From Sphingobacteriales bacterium (GTDB lineage: Bacteria > Bacteroidota > Bacteroidia > Chitinophagales > JADIYW01): a stretch of DNA of 64,000 nt. Where the stretch lies: positions 2,922,849 to 2,986,848 of the forward strand of contig CP064984.1 of assembly GCA_016699615.1 (NCBI GenBank), in the 5' to 3' direction. Positions 48,651 through 56,171 of this stretch are shown piece by piece (positions within the stretch are counted from its first letter, which is position 1; each line of letters starts with the position of its first letter). Both the position numbers and the translations under genes were made by a program. Under the pieces are notes generated by a model that saw nothing but the letters and a program-made list of their open reading frames with translations, was not told the origin of the DNA and did no database searches.

Positions 48651-49333
48651 TGTCGGTTTATATTTTATGTATAGACACAGCACTTAGTACTTGTTCTGTA
48701 GCAATTTTCAAAGACAAAGCACTAATTGCTTCCGCCAAAGATGAACGAATCAATACAGCATCTGAGCATATAAACATGCTTATTCAAAATGTATGTGAAA
48801 AGGCAAATTTAGAGCTAAAAAACATAAATGCAATTGCATTAGCATTTGGGCCAGGCTCATACACTGGTTTAAGAATTGGTGTATCTATAGCAAAAGGCAT
48901 TTCGTACACATTAGACATTCCAATTATTGCCATATCTACCTTAGAAATAATGAATTATAAAGCATTAGAGTTATATCCTAAAACAGATTTTTACCTACCA
49001 AATATTGACGCAAGAAGAGATGAAATCTATTTTTCTTTATATGATGATAAAAAAAACATAGAAATTAATGAGCAGCCAAAGATTTTAGATAAAAGTTTTA
49101 AAAAAATATTTGAAACAGAAAAAACTTTTACAATTTTTGGAAATGCCACAGAAAAAATAAAGCTATTTTTAGAAGAAAACAAAAATAGCACATATATCAT
49201 TGACTTTGAATATAATGCAACAAACATTGGACAATTAGCACATCAATTATTTATAGAAAAAACTTTTGTAGATACTGCATATTTCGAACCAAATTACATA
49301 AAACCATTTTTCTTGCATACAAAAAAAGCATAA
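48650..49333 (+). CDS. tsaB: tRNA threonylcarbamoyladenosine biosynthesis protein TsaB
   Basis: Partner of TsaD/TsaE in making t6A37 on ANN-reading tRNAs. 227 residues of ASKHA fold: ILCIDTALSTCSVAIF, HINMLIQNV, and the signature FGPGSYTGLRIGVSIAKG (66-83). The C-terminus FEPNYIKPFFLHTKKA fits Bacteroidota TsaB. Translation is likely coupled to the protease gene (TAATG overlap). Confidence 0.93.
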   Translation: MSVYILCIDTALSTCSVAIFKDKALIASAKDERINTASEHINMLIQNVCEKANLELKNINAIALAFGPGSYTGLRIGVSIAKGISYTLDIPIIAISTLEIMNYKALELYPKTDFYLPNIDARRDEIYFSLYDDKKNIEINEQPKILDKSFKKIFETEKTFTIFGNATEKIKLFLEENKNSTYIIDFEYNATNIGQLAHQLFIEKTFVDTAYFEPNYIKPFFLHTKKA

Positions 49334-49383
49334 CATGCAACCTTTTAGCATTCATATGCAACTATATCTGTAAAACAATTAAT

Positions 49384-49716
49384 ATGACAATGACAGCAGT
49401 TGAAAAAACATTATTTGGTTCAGATTACAAATACTTAGAACCAATTCAATTGAAAAAGGCAAACATTACACTTAATGCATTGAATCATAAGCTAAGAAGA
49501 CAAATGTTAGAACTAATTAACAATAAAGAAAAAATTACAGTTACAGAGTTATTTATTGAAATGAGATTAGAGCAATCCATTGCTTCTCAACACTTAGCAA
49601 TACTTAGAAGAGCTAGAATTGTAAATACTATTAGAGATGGAAAATTTATCTATTATTCTGTAAATAAGGAAAAAATAGAAGATATCAACAAGATTGTGAA
49701 GTCAATTTTGGCCTAA
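49384..49716 (+). CDS. ArsR-fold winged-helix regulator
   Basis: 110 residues. HKLRRQMLELINNKEKITVTELFI leads into the recognition region LEQSIASQHLAILRRARIV, and the wing is IRDGKFIYYSVN. It has no cysteines, so the ELCVCDL-type metal site is missing and metal sensing is unlikely. It is a paralogue of the next gene, 118 bp on, sharing EQSI-SQHL and RDGK-YYS. Confidence 0.82.
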   Translation: MTMTAVEKTLFGSDYKYLEPIQLKKANITLNALNHKLRRQMLELINNKEKITVTELFIEMRLEQSIASQHLAILRRARIVNTIRDGKFIYYSVNKEKIEDINKIVKSILA

Positions 49717-49794
49717 TTTTCCCCAAAACAAAACATATTTTAATTACTTAATGTTAAATTTTACAAATTATGTATGAATTAAATTAATTCTTAT

Positions 49795-49802
49795 TATATT
49801 TG
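49795..49802 (+). promoter_or_regulatory. -7 element for the second ArsR-fold gene
   Basis: TATATTTG, 32 nt before the ATG at 49835. Confidence 0.5.
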
Positions 49803-49834
49803 TACTAACTAAACTATTAATTAAAATATTTTTT

Positions 49835-50167
49835 ATGGAAAAATTAGAATTAAACAACGAACAAATCAGCAAAGCAGCAGATTTGTTGAAGGCAGTTGCG
49901 CATCCATTAAGAGCAAAAATCGTTAAGTTAATTAACGAAAAGGGTGAAGTAAACGTGAACATCATTTACAGCACTTTAAAAATCGAACAATCAATTACAT
50001 CGCAGCATTTAAAGATGTTAAGAGGTGTTGATGCTGTTAATGCTAGAAGAGATGGAAAAAAGATTTTTTATTCATTAAATGCAGAAAAGTTCAAAGTATT
50101 GAACAAAGCGGTTTCTATCATTGATGAATACAAACCAAAAGCAGCACCAGCTAAAAAGAAAAAATAA
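49835..50167 (+). CDS. ArsR-fold winged-helix regulator, second copy
   Basis: 110 residues. VAHPLRAKIVKLINEKGEVNV, then EQSITSQHLKMLRGVDAVNARR with the recognition helix, and the wing GKKIFYSLN. No cysteines. The tail (KPKAAPAKKKK) is lysine- and alanine-rich, resembling histone-like DNA-binding extensions and absent from the first copy. It has its own -7 element and terminator. Confidence 0.85.
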   Translation: MEKLELNNEQISKAADLLKAVAHPLRAKIVKLINEKGEVNVNIIYSTLKIEQSITSQHLKMLRGVDAVNARRDGKKIFYSLNAEKFKVLNKAVSIIDEYKPKAAPAKKKK

Positions 50168-50189
50168 GAATATAATTCTTACAATTATG

Positions 50190-50218
50190 ATGGGTTTTCT
50201 TTTGAAAACCCATTTTTT
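50190..50218 (+). terminator. Rho-independent terminator after the second ArsR-fold gene
   Basis: Perfect 10-bp stem (50190-50199 with 50204-50213), TTTT loop, then T6. Confidence 0.9.
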
Positions 50219-50378
50219 ATTAATGTTATTTTCTAATGCCATTTTTTATATCAAAATAAATTCTACAAGTATCCATTATACACAATTTCTTCAACCAACA
50301 TTAATAGCACCAACTTTTATCCTCAGTAGTTTATCGCTAAAAACCAATGAACGTGGAAAATAGATATAAACTTCACTT

Positions 50379-50393
50379 GCAAACTTCGTTTGC
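50379..50393. repeat. short hairpin at the left end of the candidate cassette
   Basis: GCAAAC-TTC-GTTTGC, perfect 6-bp stem. It is followed by further TTCGTAACTTCG sequence unlike the AT-rich intergenic DNA nearby. The rest of 50219-50463 holds nothing else I recognise. Confidence 0.4.
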
Positions 50394-50463
50394 AGTTCGT
50401 AACTTCGCAAATCAGCCGAATATTGGTGGCAACCCAAGAAAGACACACTGTAAATAAGAAAGT

Positions 50464-51486
50464 ATGACAACAAAAGAAGATAAAAAGAAAATTTGCTTTG
50501 TTATTTCACCAATTGGAGAAGAAGGCTCTGAAACAAGGGAACGTTCCGACCAAGTTTTAAAACACATAATAACAAGCCCAGCAGAACAAAACGGATATAC
50601 AGTTGTTAGAGCAGACAAAATTTCTGAACCAGGAATAATCACTACCCAAATAATTGAACATATTGTAGATGCTGAACTTGTAATCGCTGACTTGACAGAA
50701 AAAAAACCTAATGTTTTTTATGAATTAGCAATTCGTCATGCTATACGCAAACCTTTAGTTCAAATGATTAGAAAAGGTGACATAATTCCATTTGACGTTG
50801 CAGCTACAAGAATTATACAATTTGATCTTCGCAACCTTGACAGTGTTGCTTCTGCGAAAGAAGAAATTACAAATCAAATAAAGTCTTTGGAAGCAGGAAA
50901 CAGTGATTTTCATAATCCAATTTCTGTTTCATTAGACTTAAAAGTTTTAAAAGAAAGTGGGAATGTTGAAGAACGTTCATTAGCTGACATAGTAGAAGCA
51001 GTTTCAGATTTGCGTATTGCAGTAACTTCACAGGACAAAGCAAATATATCACCAAAATATCTTGACGAGTTGAAAATGATGATAGACAGCATACCAAACA
51101 AAGTTGAAAGCCGACTTGACGAATTTAGACGAAGACGAAAAAGATTTCATCCAATGATGTTTGACGAAATGATGCATTTTGAAATGAAAATGGAAGACCC
51201 AAATATTGGCTTTCTTATGATGGTGAGTTTTTATAGAGATGACTACCCTTGGATTTACGAGTTAGGACTTGAAACATACAGAGCCTTAAAAACAACTAAA
51301 TCAAAGACAGAAAAAAGAAAAGCAGTTGAAAATTTTGAAAGAGCAATTGAAATGATAGGACACCCGATGTTCAGAGAAATGTATGGAGAATCAAAAGAGT
51401 TATATATGTTCAGTAAAGACATACGACATATGATGCACATATTATTAGAAAAACGATTTTTAATTGAAGAAGAAAAACCTGAATAA
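50464..51486 (+). CDS. nucleoside 2-deoxyribosyltransferase/TIR-like domain protein, possible defence effector
   Basis: 340 residues. Residues 10-125 form a Rossmann-like domain: CFVISPIGEEGSE (11-23), then VIADLTEKKPNVFYE (73-87) and LAIRHAIRKPLVQMI (88-102). The DLT-x4-NVFYEL-x2-HA pattern is shared by nucleoside deoxyribosyltransferase-like and TIR-related proteins, in which a glutamate like Glu87 acts on N-glycosidic bonds. The C-terminal part is helical, with RRRRKRFHPMMFDEMMHFEM (Arg- and Met-rich). 16 of 22 Asp codons are GAC, whereas neighbouring genes prefer GAT, so it looks transferred. An anti-phage or nucleotide-hydrolysing role is inference. Confidence 0.65.
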   Translation: MTTKEDKKKICFVISPIGEEGSETRERSDQVLKHIITSPAEQNGYTVVRADKISEPGIITTQIIEHIVDAELVIADLTEKKPNVFYELAIRHAIRKPLVQMIRKGDIIPFDVAATRIIQFDLRNLDSVASAKEEITNQIKSLEAGNSDFHNPISVSLDLKVLKESGNVEERSLADIVEAVSDLRIAVTSQDKANISPKYLDELKMMIDSIPNKVESRLDEFRRRRKRFHPMMFDEMMHFEMKMEDPNIGFLMMVSFYRDDYPWIYELGLETYRALKTTKSKTEKRKAVENFERAIEMIGHPMFREMYGESKELYMFSKDIRHMMHILLEKRFLIEEEKPE

Positions 51487-51494
51487 AATGGGCA

Positions 51495-51512
51495 GCCACC
51501 AACATCGGTGGC
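51495..51512. repeat. hairpin at the right end of the candidate cassette
   Basis: GCCACC-AACATC-GGTGGC, 6-bp perfect stem 8 nt after the stop codon. It could also serve as a transcription stop, though the T-run (GGTTTTTTT) begins 13 nt later. Confidence 0.5.
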
Positions 51513-51632
51513 AGTTGCACAACGTGGTTTTTTTGGTGTTAGTTTTACATAGCTTATATATCATATATTATTAGTATTAATACATAGTTGTTTGCTTTCG
51601 TTTTGTTCTCTGGTATCTTGTGGCACTTCTAA

Positions 51633-51676
51633 TTAAACCTGAATTATTCATTAGCAAATGAATAATTCAGGTTTAA
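51633..51676. repeat. long perfect inverted repeat (20-bp stem, AGCA loop)
   Basis: 51633-51652 pairs without mismatch to 51657-51676. It lies between the cassette and the convergent methyltransferase stop. Neither side has a proper T-tract, so it is not a standard terminator, but it could block both transcripts. Confidence 0.7.
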
Positions 51677-51713
51677 AAACTTTTAGCGAAGACAGAATAA
51701 CACAGTGCATATA

Positions 51714-52610
51714 CTAAAATCGACAATAAACACCTAATGGTAATTGTTGTTGTTGCGCAGATGGTATATAGATTTCGCCATAATCTATTGTTGATACTGT
51801 TAGCTTGTTTTTTGCTAAATTGTCGTTCATCAAATTTCTAATAATTAATGATGAAAAACCTAATGAATAGCTGTTTAATACAAAAAAATGTTGCTCATTG
51901 TCTAATAGTTTTAAGACATCAGATAGCATTTCATTTATTTGCTGCTCTAGCTTCCAGCTTTCACCATTTGGACCATGTCCATATGCTGGTGGATCTAAGA
52001 TAATACCATTGTATTTTTTGCCTCTTTTTACTTCTCTTTTTACAAACTTTAGTGCGTCTTCTACTACCCAACGTATATCTGTAAGTTGCGAACTCAACAT
52101 ATTTCTATTTGCCCAACTTACAACTTGTTTTATAGCATCTACATGTACTACATCTGCGCCTGCTGCTTTTGCAGCAAGGCTTGCGCCACCTGTGTACGCA
52201 AATAAATTGAGCACTGTGCATGTTTTATTTTGTGTAATTATCTTTTTGGTTTGATTAAAAATAAAATCCCAATTAACGCATTGTTCTGGAAATACACCTA
52301 CATGCTTGAACTTTGTTAATGCAAGATTGAATTTTATTGTTTTATGTTTATCTAATTTATATACTATATTCCAAGAGTCAAGCATTGGCTTATGTTTTTT
52401 CCAAATACCAGAAGAACTAGATTGTGCAACAAATTCTGCATGTGCTTGTTTTCTCCATTGTTCTAAAGATAGTTTACTATCCCAAACTGCTTGTGGTTCT
52501 GGTCTTATCAGAATATATTCGCCAAATTGTTCTAATTTTAAAAAATTACCAGAGTCTAGTAATCTGTAATCCTCAAAATTATCTAATGCTAGTGTAGATA
52601 TCTGAATCAT
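51714..52610 (-). CDS. class I SAM-dependent methyltransferase (RlmI/RlmK-like)
   Basis: 298 residues. The SAM motif is VLNLFAYTGGASLAAKAAGA, followed by VHVDAIKQVVSWANRN, and the catalytic-type motif is LDPPAYGHGPNGE. This is the C-terminal methyltransferase part of the 23S rRNA RlmI/RlmK family. The usual N-terminal PUA domain is missing; instead there is a short beta-rich region (LLDSGNFLKLEQFGEYILIRPEP is its core, shortened here to key part LEQFGEYILIRPEP). Target not known. It starts where the DUF4199 gene ends (1-base overlap). Confidence 0.82.
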   Translation of the reverse strand: MIQISTLALDNFEDYRLLDSGNFLKLEQFGEYILIRPEPQAVWDSKLSLEQWRKQAHAEFVAQSSSSGIWKKHKPMLDSWNIVYKLDKHKTIKFNLALTKFKHVGVFPEQCVNWDFIFNQTKKIITQNKTCTVLNLFAYTGGASLAAKAAGADVVHVDAIKQVVSWANRNMLSSQLTDIRWVVEDALKFVKREVKRGKKYNGIILDPPAYGHGPNGESWKLEQQINEMLSDVLKLLDNEQHFFVLNSYSLGFSSLIIRNLMNDNLAKNKLTVSTIDYGEIYIPSAQQQQLPLGVYCRF

Positions 52611-53104
52611 TAATCTTTATTTTTTCTAAAATACAATGCACCTATTAAATTTCCAATATTACAAGTAATAAGATTGGACAAGAATGTAGAAAGCAATAAG
52701 AATGGTACAGTCATGTATTTTTTTCCTGCTTCTATAAATGATTCCATTTTATCTTCACTTATATTTTGTGCTTTCATTTCTTCGCGTGCAAGGTCGTTTA
52801 TCTTCTCATAAAAGTCTACATCTATCACCTTTACATACAACACCATAAACAAACAAACAATTATTACAAACAATAATGATGAAAAAAAACCAACTTTAAA
52901 CAATTGACCAAATGTAGCATCTTTGTCATCAAGTGTGTCTGCATATAATTTTATTGAAAATACAATACAAACAAAAGTAATTGCCAACACCAACCATTTT
53001 GCCCATTGCTCCATATCGATACCTACGATAAACAAAATTAATGTGAGTAGTATATACACTAAGCTAAGTGTAACGCCATTTTTTATAATTACAAAATTAT
53101 CCAT
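52610..53104 (-). CDS. DUF4199 family membrane protein
   Basis: 164 residues, four helices (about 8-30, 36-55, 65-92 and 130-155). NGVTLSLVYILL, YADTLDDKDATFGQLFKVG and LLSTFLSNLITCNIGNLIGA follow the family layout, in which an acidic loop precedes helix 3. Function unknown; common in Bacteroidota. It lies 10 nt after the obgE stop, giving an obgE-DUF4199-methyltransferase transcript. Confidence 0.8.
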   Translation of the reverse strand: MDNFVIIKNGVTLSLVYILLTLILFIVGIDMEQWAKWLVLAITFVCIVFSIKLYADTLDDKDATFGQLFKVGFFSSLLFVIIVCLFMVLYVKVIDVDFYEKINDLAREEMKAQNISEDKMESFIEAGKKYMTVPFLLLSTFLSNLITCNIGNLIGALYFRKNKD

Positions 53105-53114
53105 AATATAATAA

Positions 53115-54104
53115 TTAATTCATTAACTTCCAAAGTTTGTCTTTCAATTCTACCAATCCTTCTTCTGTATGTGATGAAATAAAAACAACATCTAATTTTT
53201 TTGGAAATTCTTTTCTAATCCAAGTTTTCAAATCATCATCTAACAAATCTGATTTGCTAATTGCTAATAATCTTTTCTTGTGCATCAATTCAGGATTATA
53301 AGCTTTTAGTTCTTTTTCTAATATTTTATATTCTTTTTTATGGTCTGCACAATCTGCTGGAATAAGAAACAATAATACAGCATTACGCTCTATATGTCTA
53401 AGGAAACGCAAGCCAATGCCTTTTCCTTTTGATGCGCCTTCAATAATTCCAGGAATATCTGCCATTACAAAAGAATAATTATCTCTATAACTTACTACAC
53501 CCAAATTTGGCACTAATGTAGTAAATGCATAGTCAGCAACTTCTGGTTTTGCTGCACTCAATACAGACAATAGTGTAGATTTTCCTGCATTTGGGAAGCC
53601 CACTAAACCAACATCAGCTAAAACTTTTAGCTCTAATATTTTCCAGCCTTCTATTCCTGGTCTTCCTGGCTGTGCGTAGTGTGGTGCTTGGTTGGTAGAT
53701 GTTTTAAAATGATTGTTGCCTAAACCACCAATTCCTCCTGCTAACCAAACTACTTCTTGTCCATCTTCCATTATTTCGGCTTCAATTGCTCCTGTTTCAA
53801 CATCTTTAGCTATAGTACCTAGTGGAACTTCCAAAATAATATCTTCTCCTTGCTTGCCACTACTTAACGCACCTTTGCCACCTTCACCATGTTTCGCTTT
53901 AATATGTTTTCTATATTTAAGGTGCAACAATGTCCATAATTGTTTGTTGCCTCTTAAAATAATATGTCCACCACGACCACCATCACCGCCATCTGGGCCA
54001 CCTTTGGGCACATATTTTTCCCTTCTAAAATGTGCAGAACCTGGACCACCATTGCCTGACTGTACAAATATCTTTACATAATCTATAAAATTACCACCTT
54101 CCAT
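53115..54104 (-). CDS. obgE: Obg family GTPase
   Basis: Ribosome-associated GTPase in large-subunit assembly and stress control. Residues 1-160 are the glycine-rich Obg domain (REKYVPKGGPDGGDGGRGG), then the G domain with GFPNAGKS (169-176), DIPGIIEGAS (216-225) and AISKSDLL. No C-terminal Obg-specific extension, as in many Bacteroidota. ATG 54104 is chosen over an in-frame one at 54125, because a -7 element ends 7 nt before it. Confidence 0.94.
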   Translation of the reverse strand: MEGGNFIDYVKIFVQSGNGGPGSAHFRREKYVPKGGPDGGDGGRGGHIILRGNKQLWTLLHLKYRKHIKAKHGEGGKGALSSGKQGEDIILEVPLGTIAKDVETGAIEAEIMEDGQEVVWLAGGIGGLGNNHFKTSTNQAPHYAQPGRPGIEGWKILELKVLADVGLVGFPNAGKSTLLSVLSAAKPEVADYAFTTLVPNLGVVSYRDNYSFVMADIPGIIEGASKGKGIGLRFLRHIERNAVLLFLIPADCADHKKEYKILEKELKAYNPELMHKKRLLAISKSDLLDDDLKTWIRKEFPKKLDVVFISSHTEEGLVELKDKLWKLMN

Positions 54105-54111
54105 TATGTTG

Positions 54112-54119
54112 CAAAAATA
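54112..54119 (-). promoter_or_regulatory. -7 element for obgE
   Basis: TATTTTTG on the minus strand, 7 nt before the ATG at 54104. Confidence 0.5.
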
Positions 54120-54155
54120 GCTCAAAAAAGCTAATAATTTTTATATTTTTAAGAG

Positions 54156-54980
54156 ATGGAAAAAATTGAGATACAATCAGCATCTAGTACAACAATATTT
54201 CTAAACATTAGAAAACCAAATGGCAAGATTAAAGGCGTTGTTTTAATAAACACTGGAACTTGTATTCCACAAAAAATATATTGGAAGTTTGCAGAATTTT
54301 TAACCGAAAATGAATATGTTACTATAACTTATGATTATTCTGATGCGCAAAACTATACATCTTCTGTATCACATACAGATTGGATAAAAGATATGCAAGC
54401 TGCTTTAGATTATGTGCAAAACAACTATGCTAATGAAAAAAATACATAGTTGGTCATAGTTCTGGTGGACAATTAATTGGATATATGAAAAATGCAAAGG
54501 ACTTTGATAAGCTATTTTTAGTTGCATCAGCACGCATATTGGAAAAAATCTCCAGCGTGGTATGGATATTCTATGCAAATATTTTGGAAAATATTAGTTC
54601 CACTTAATATTGGAATCAATGGATTTTTTAATAATAAAATGTATGGCGTAAGTGGTGGCTTCCCAAAAAATATTATTTTGGAATTAAGAAGCTTTTGTAT
54701 GAATAAAGATTTTTTCTTTCCATTCTTTAAATCAAAAAATATAGTTAATTATTTTGACACAATTCGATGTAAAGTTAAAGCGTATCATTTAGCTGATGAT
54801 ATTGTTGCCAATTACATTTCGTGTAAAGATATGTTAGATAAATACTCGAATGCAGATAAAACAATAGAAACGCTACACGCAAAAGACTTTGATATGAAAG
54901 AATTTGGTCACAGAGGATTTTTCTCATCTAAAGCAGAAAAATTACTTTGGCCAAAGTTTTTGAAAGACTTAGAAGTATAG
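54156..54980 (+). CDS. alpha/beta hydrolase (two frame breaks)
   Basis: Serine hydrolase of the COG4757-like type. The first frame ends near the A7 run 54436-54442; one A added leads to YIVGHSSGGQLIGYM, the nucleophile elbow with GHSSG. A second break near 54528-54536 looks like one extra base (KLFLVASA to AYWKKSPAWYGYS), after which the protein runs to DFDMKEFGHRGFFSSKAEKL, with the likely catalytic His in FGHRGFF. Repaired length 274 residues. Substrate unknown. Two breaks in one gene make real decay more possible here than elsewhere. Confidence 0.75.
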
Positions 54981-55016
54981 TAAGTTTCAATTTTTATCAT
55001 ATCTGATGTAATTAAT

Positions 55017-55024
55017 TATATTTG
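55017..55024 (+). promoter_or_regulatory. -7 element for murB
   Basis: TATATTTG, 4 nt before the ATG at 55029, implying an almost leaderless mRNA. Confidence 0.55.
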
Positions 55025-55028
55025 CAAT

Positions 55029-56051
55029 ATGTTAGCTATACAGAAAAACATTCAACTGCAACCATATAATACTTTTGGCATTAATGCTATCGCTTCTAAT
55101 TTTATTGAAGTTTGTGATATTGATACATTAAAAGAAATTATCTTAAACTATAAACAAAATTATGATCAACTTTTTATTTTAGGTGGTGGTAGCAATATAT
55201 TATTTACAAAAGATGTAGAAGGTCTTACCATAAAAAACAATATAAAAGGAATTAATATTGTACATGTGAATGAAACTGAAATTGAATTAGAAGTAAAATC
55301 AGGAACTATTTGGCATGATTTAGTAACTTATGCAGTAAACAATGGATACCAAGGAATAGAGAACTTAGCATTGATTCCAGGAACAGTAGGAGCGGCGCCT
55401 ATGCAAAATATTGGTGCGTATGGTGTTGAAATTTGTGATGTACTTACAAGTGTACATGCAATAGATTTATCAGATGGCAAAAGTAAAATATTCAACAATA
55501 AAGATTGCAAATTTGGATATAGAGAAAGTATTTTCAAAAATATTGAAAAGAATAAATATTTTATATATTCAATAAACATACTATTAAAAAAGAAAGATTA
55601 CAACATAAATATTGAATATGGTGATATAAAAAATATATTGCTAAAAAATGGAATAACTGATATTGCAATCAAAGATATATATAATGCTGTGATTGAAATA
55701 AGAAGTAGCAAACTGCCCAATCCAAAGGAACTTGGCAATGCTGGAAGTTTTTTTAAAAATCCAGAAATAGATAATACTTTATTGCAAAAATTATTATTAC
55801 AATATCCAAATATGCCTCACTATCTTTTAGAAAATGGAAATTATAAAATTCCTGCTGCTTGGCTTATTGAGCAAAGTGATTTTAAAGGAAAAATTGTTGG
55901 AAATACAGGCAATCATTCTAAACAAGCTTTGGTAATTGTAAATTATGGTAATGCAAGTGGTGATGAAATTTTAAATCATGCATATCATGTTATCAATATT
56001 GTATTGGATAAATTTAAAATACAACTATCACCTGAAGTAAATATATTGTAA
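55029..56051 (+). CDS. murB: UDP-N-acetylenolpyruvoylglucosamine reductase
   Basis: FAD enzyme making UDP-MurNAc for peptidoglycan. 340 residues, type I MurB: YNTFGINAIAS, LGGGSNILF and GTVGAAPMQNIGAYG bind FAD, FGYRESIFK carries the substrate Arg, and the catalytic serine lies in GNAGSFFKNPEI. The C-terminus IVNYGNASGDEILNHA agrees. Intact, next to a bidirectional terminator. Confidence 0.96.
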   Translation: MLAIQKNIQLQPYNTFGINAIASNFIEVCDIDTLKEIILNYKQNYDQLFILGGGSNILFTKDVEGLTIKNNIKGINIVHVNETEIELEVKSGTIWHDLVTYAVNNGYQGIENLALIPGTVGAAPMQNIGAYGVEICDVLTSVHAIDLSDGKSKIFNNKDCKFGYRESIFKNIEKNKYFIYSINILLKKKDYNINIEYGDIKNILLKNGITDIAIKDIYNAVIEIRSSKLPNPKELGNAGSFFKNPEIDNTLLQKLLLQYPNMPHYLLENGNYKIPAAWLIEQSDFKGKIVGNTGNHSKQALVIVNYGNASGDEILNHAYHVINIVLDKFKIQLSPEVNIL

Positions 56052-56123
56052 TACTTCATTTGTGTAATAAATAAGTCAACTTTTGTGTCAACTTATTTCA
56101 GGACTATTCACAACAAGACATAA

Positions 56124-56153
56124 AAAAAGCCGAAGCAATTGCTTCGGCTTTTT
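56124..56153. terminator. bidirectional terminator between murB and the secreted nuclease gene
   Basis: A 30-nt perfect palindrome, AAAAAGCCGAAGC-AATT-GCTTCGGCTTTTT. The GC-rich stem and T-tract in both directions suit the two convergent genes. Confidence 0.93.
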
Positions 56154-56171
56154 GATGCTTATTTTTCAACC

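Larger units (their letters stand above)
50350..51527. other. candidate one-gene mobile cassette
   Basis: The segment between two AACGTGG heptamers (50350-50356 and 51521-51527) is GC-richer than its surroundings and holds one gene. Left of the gene are a hairpin GCAAAC-TTC-GTTTGC (50379-50393) and a CAGCC...GGTGGCA block (50413-50431). Right of it are a similar CAGCC...GGTGGCA block (51493-51513), whose inner part pairs as GCCACC-AACATC-GGTGGC (51495-51512), and the palindrome GTTG-CA-CAAC (51514-51523). Related structured ends on both sides suggest a unit that moved as a piece. The heptamer match could be chance. Confidence 0.4.

Noticed and set aside
50350..51527. Classical integron cassette with attC
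   Set aside because: No intI gene in the window, and the flanks do not show a convincing R'/R'' (RYYYAAC ... GTTRRRY) pair.
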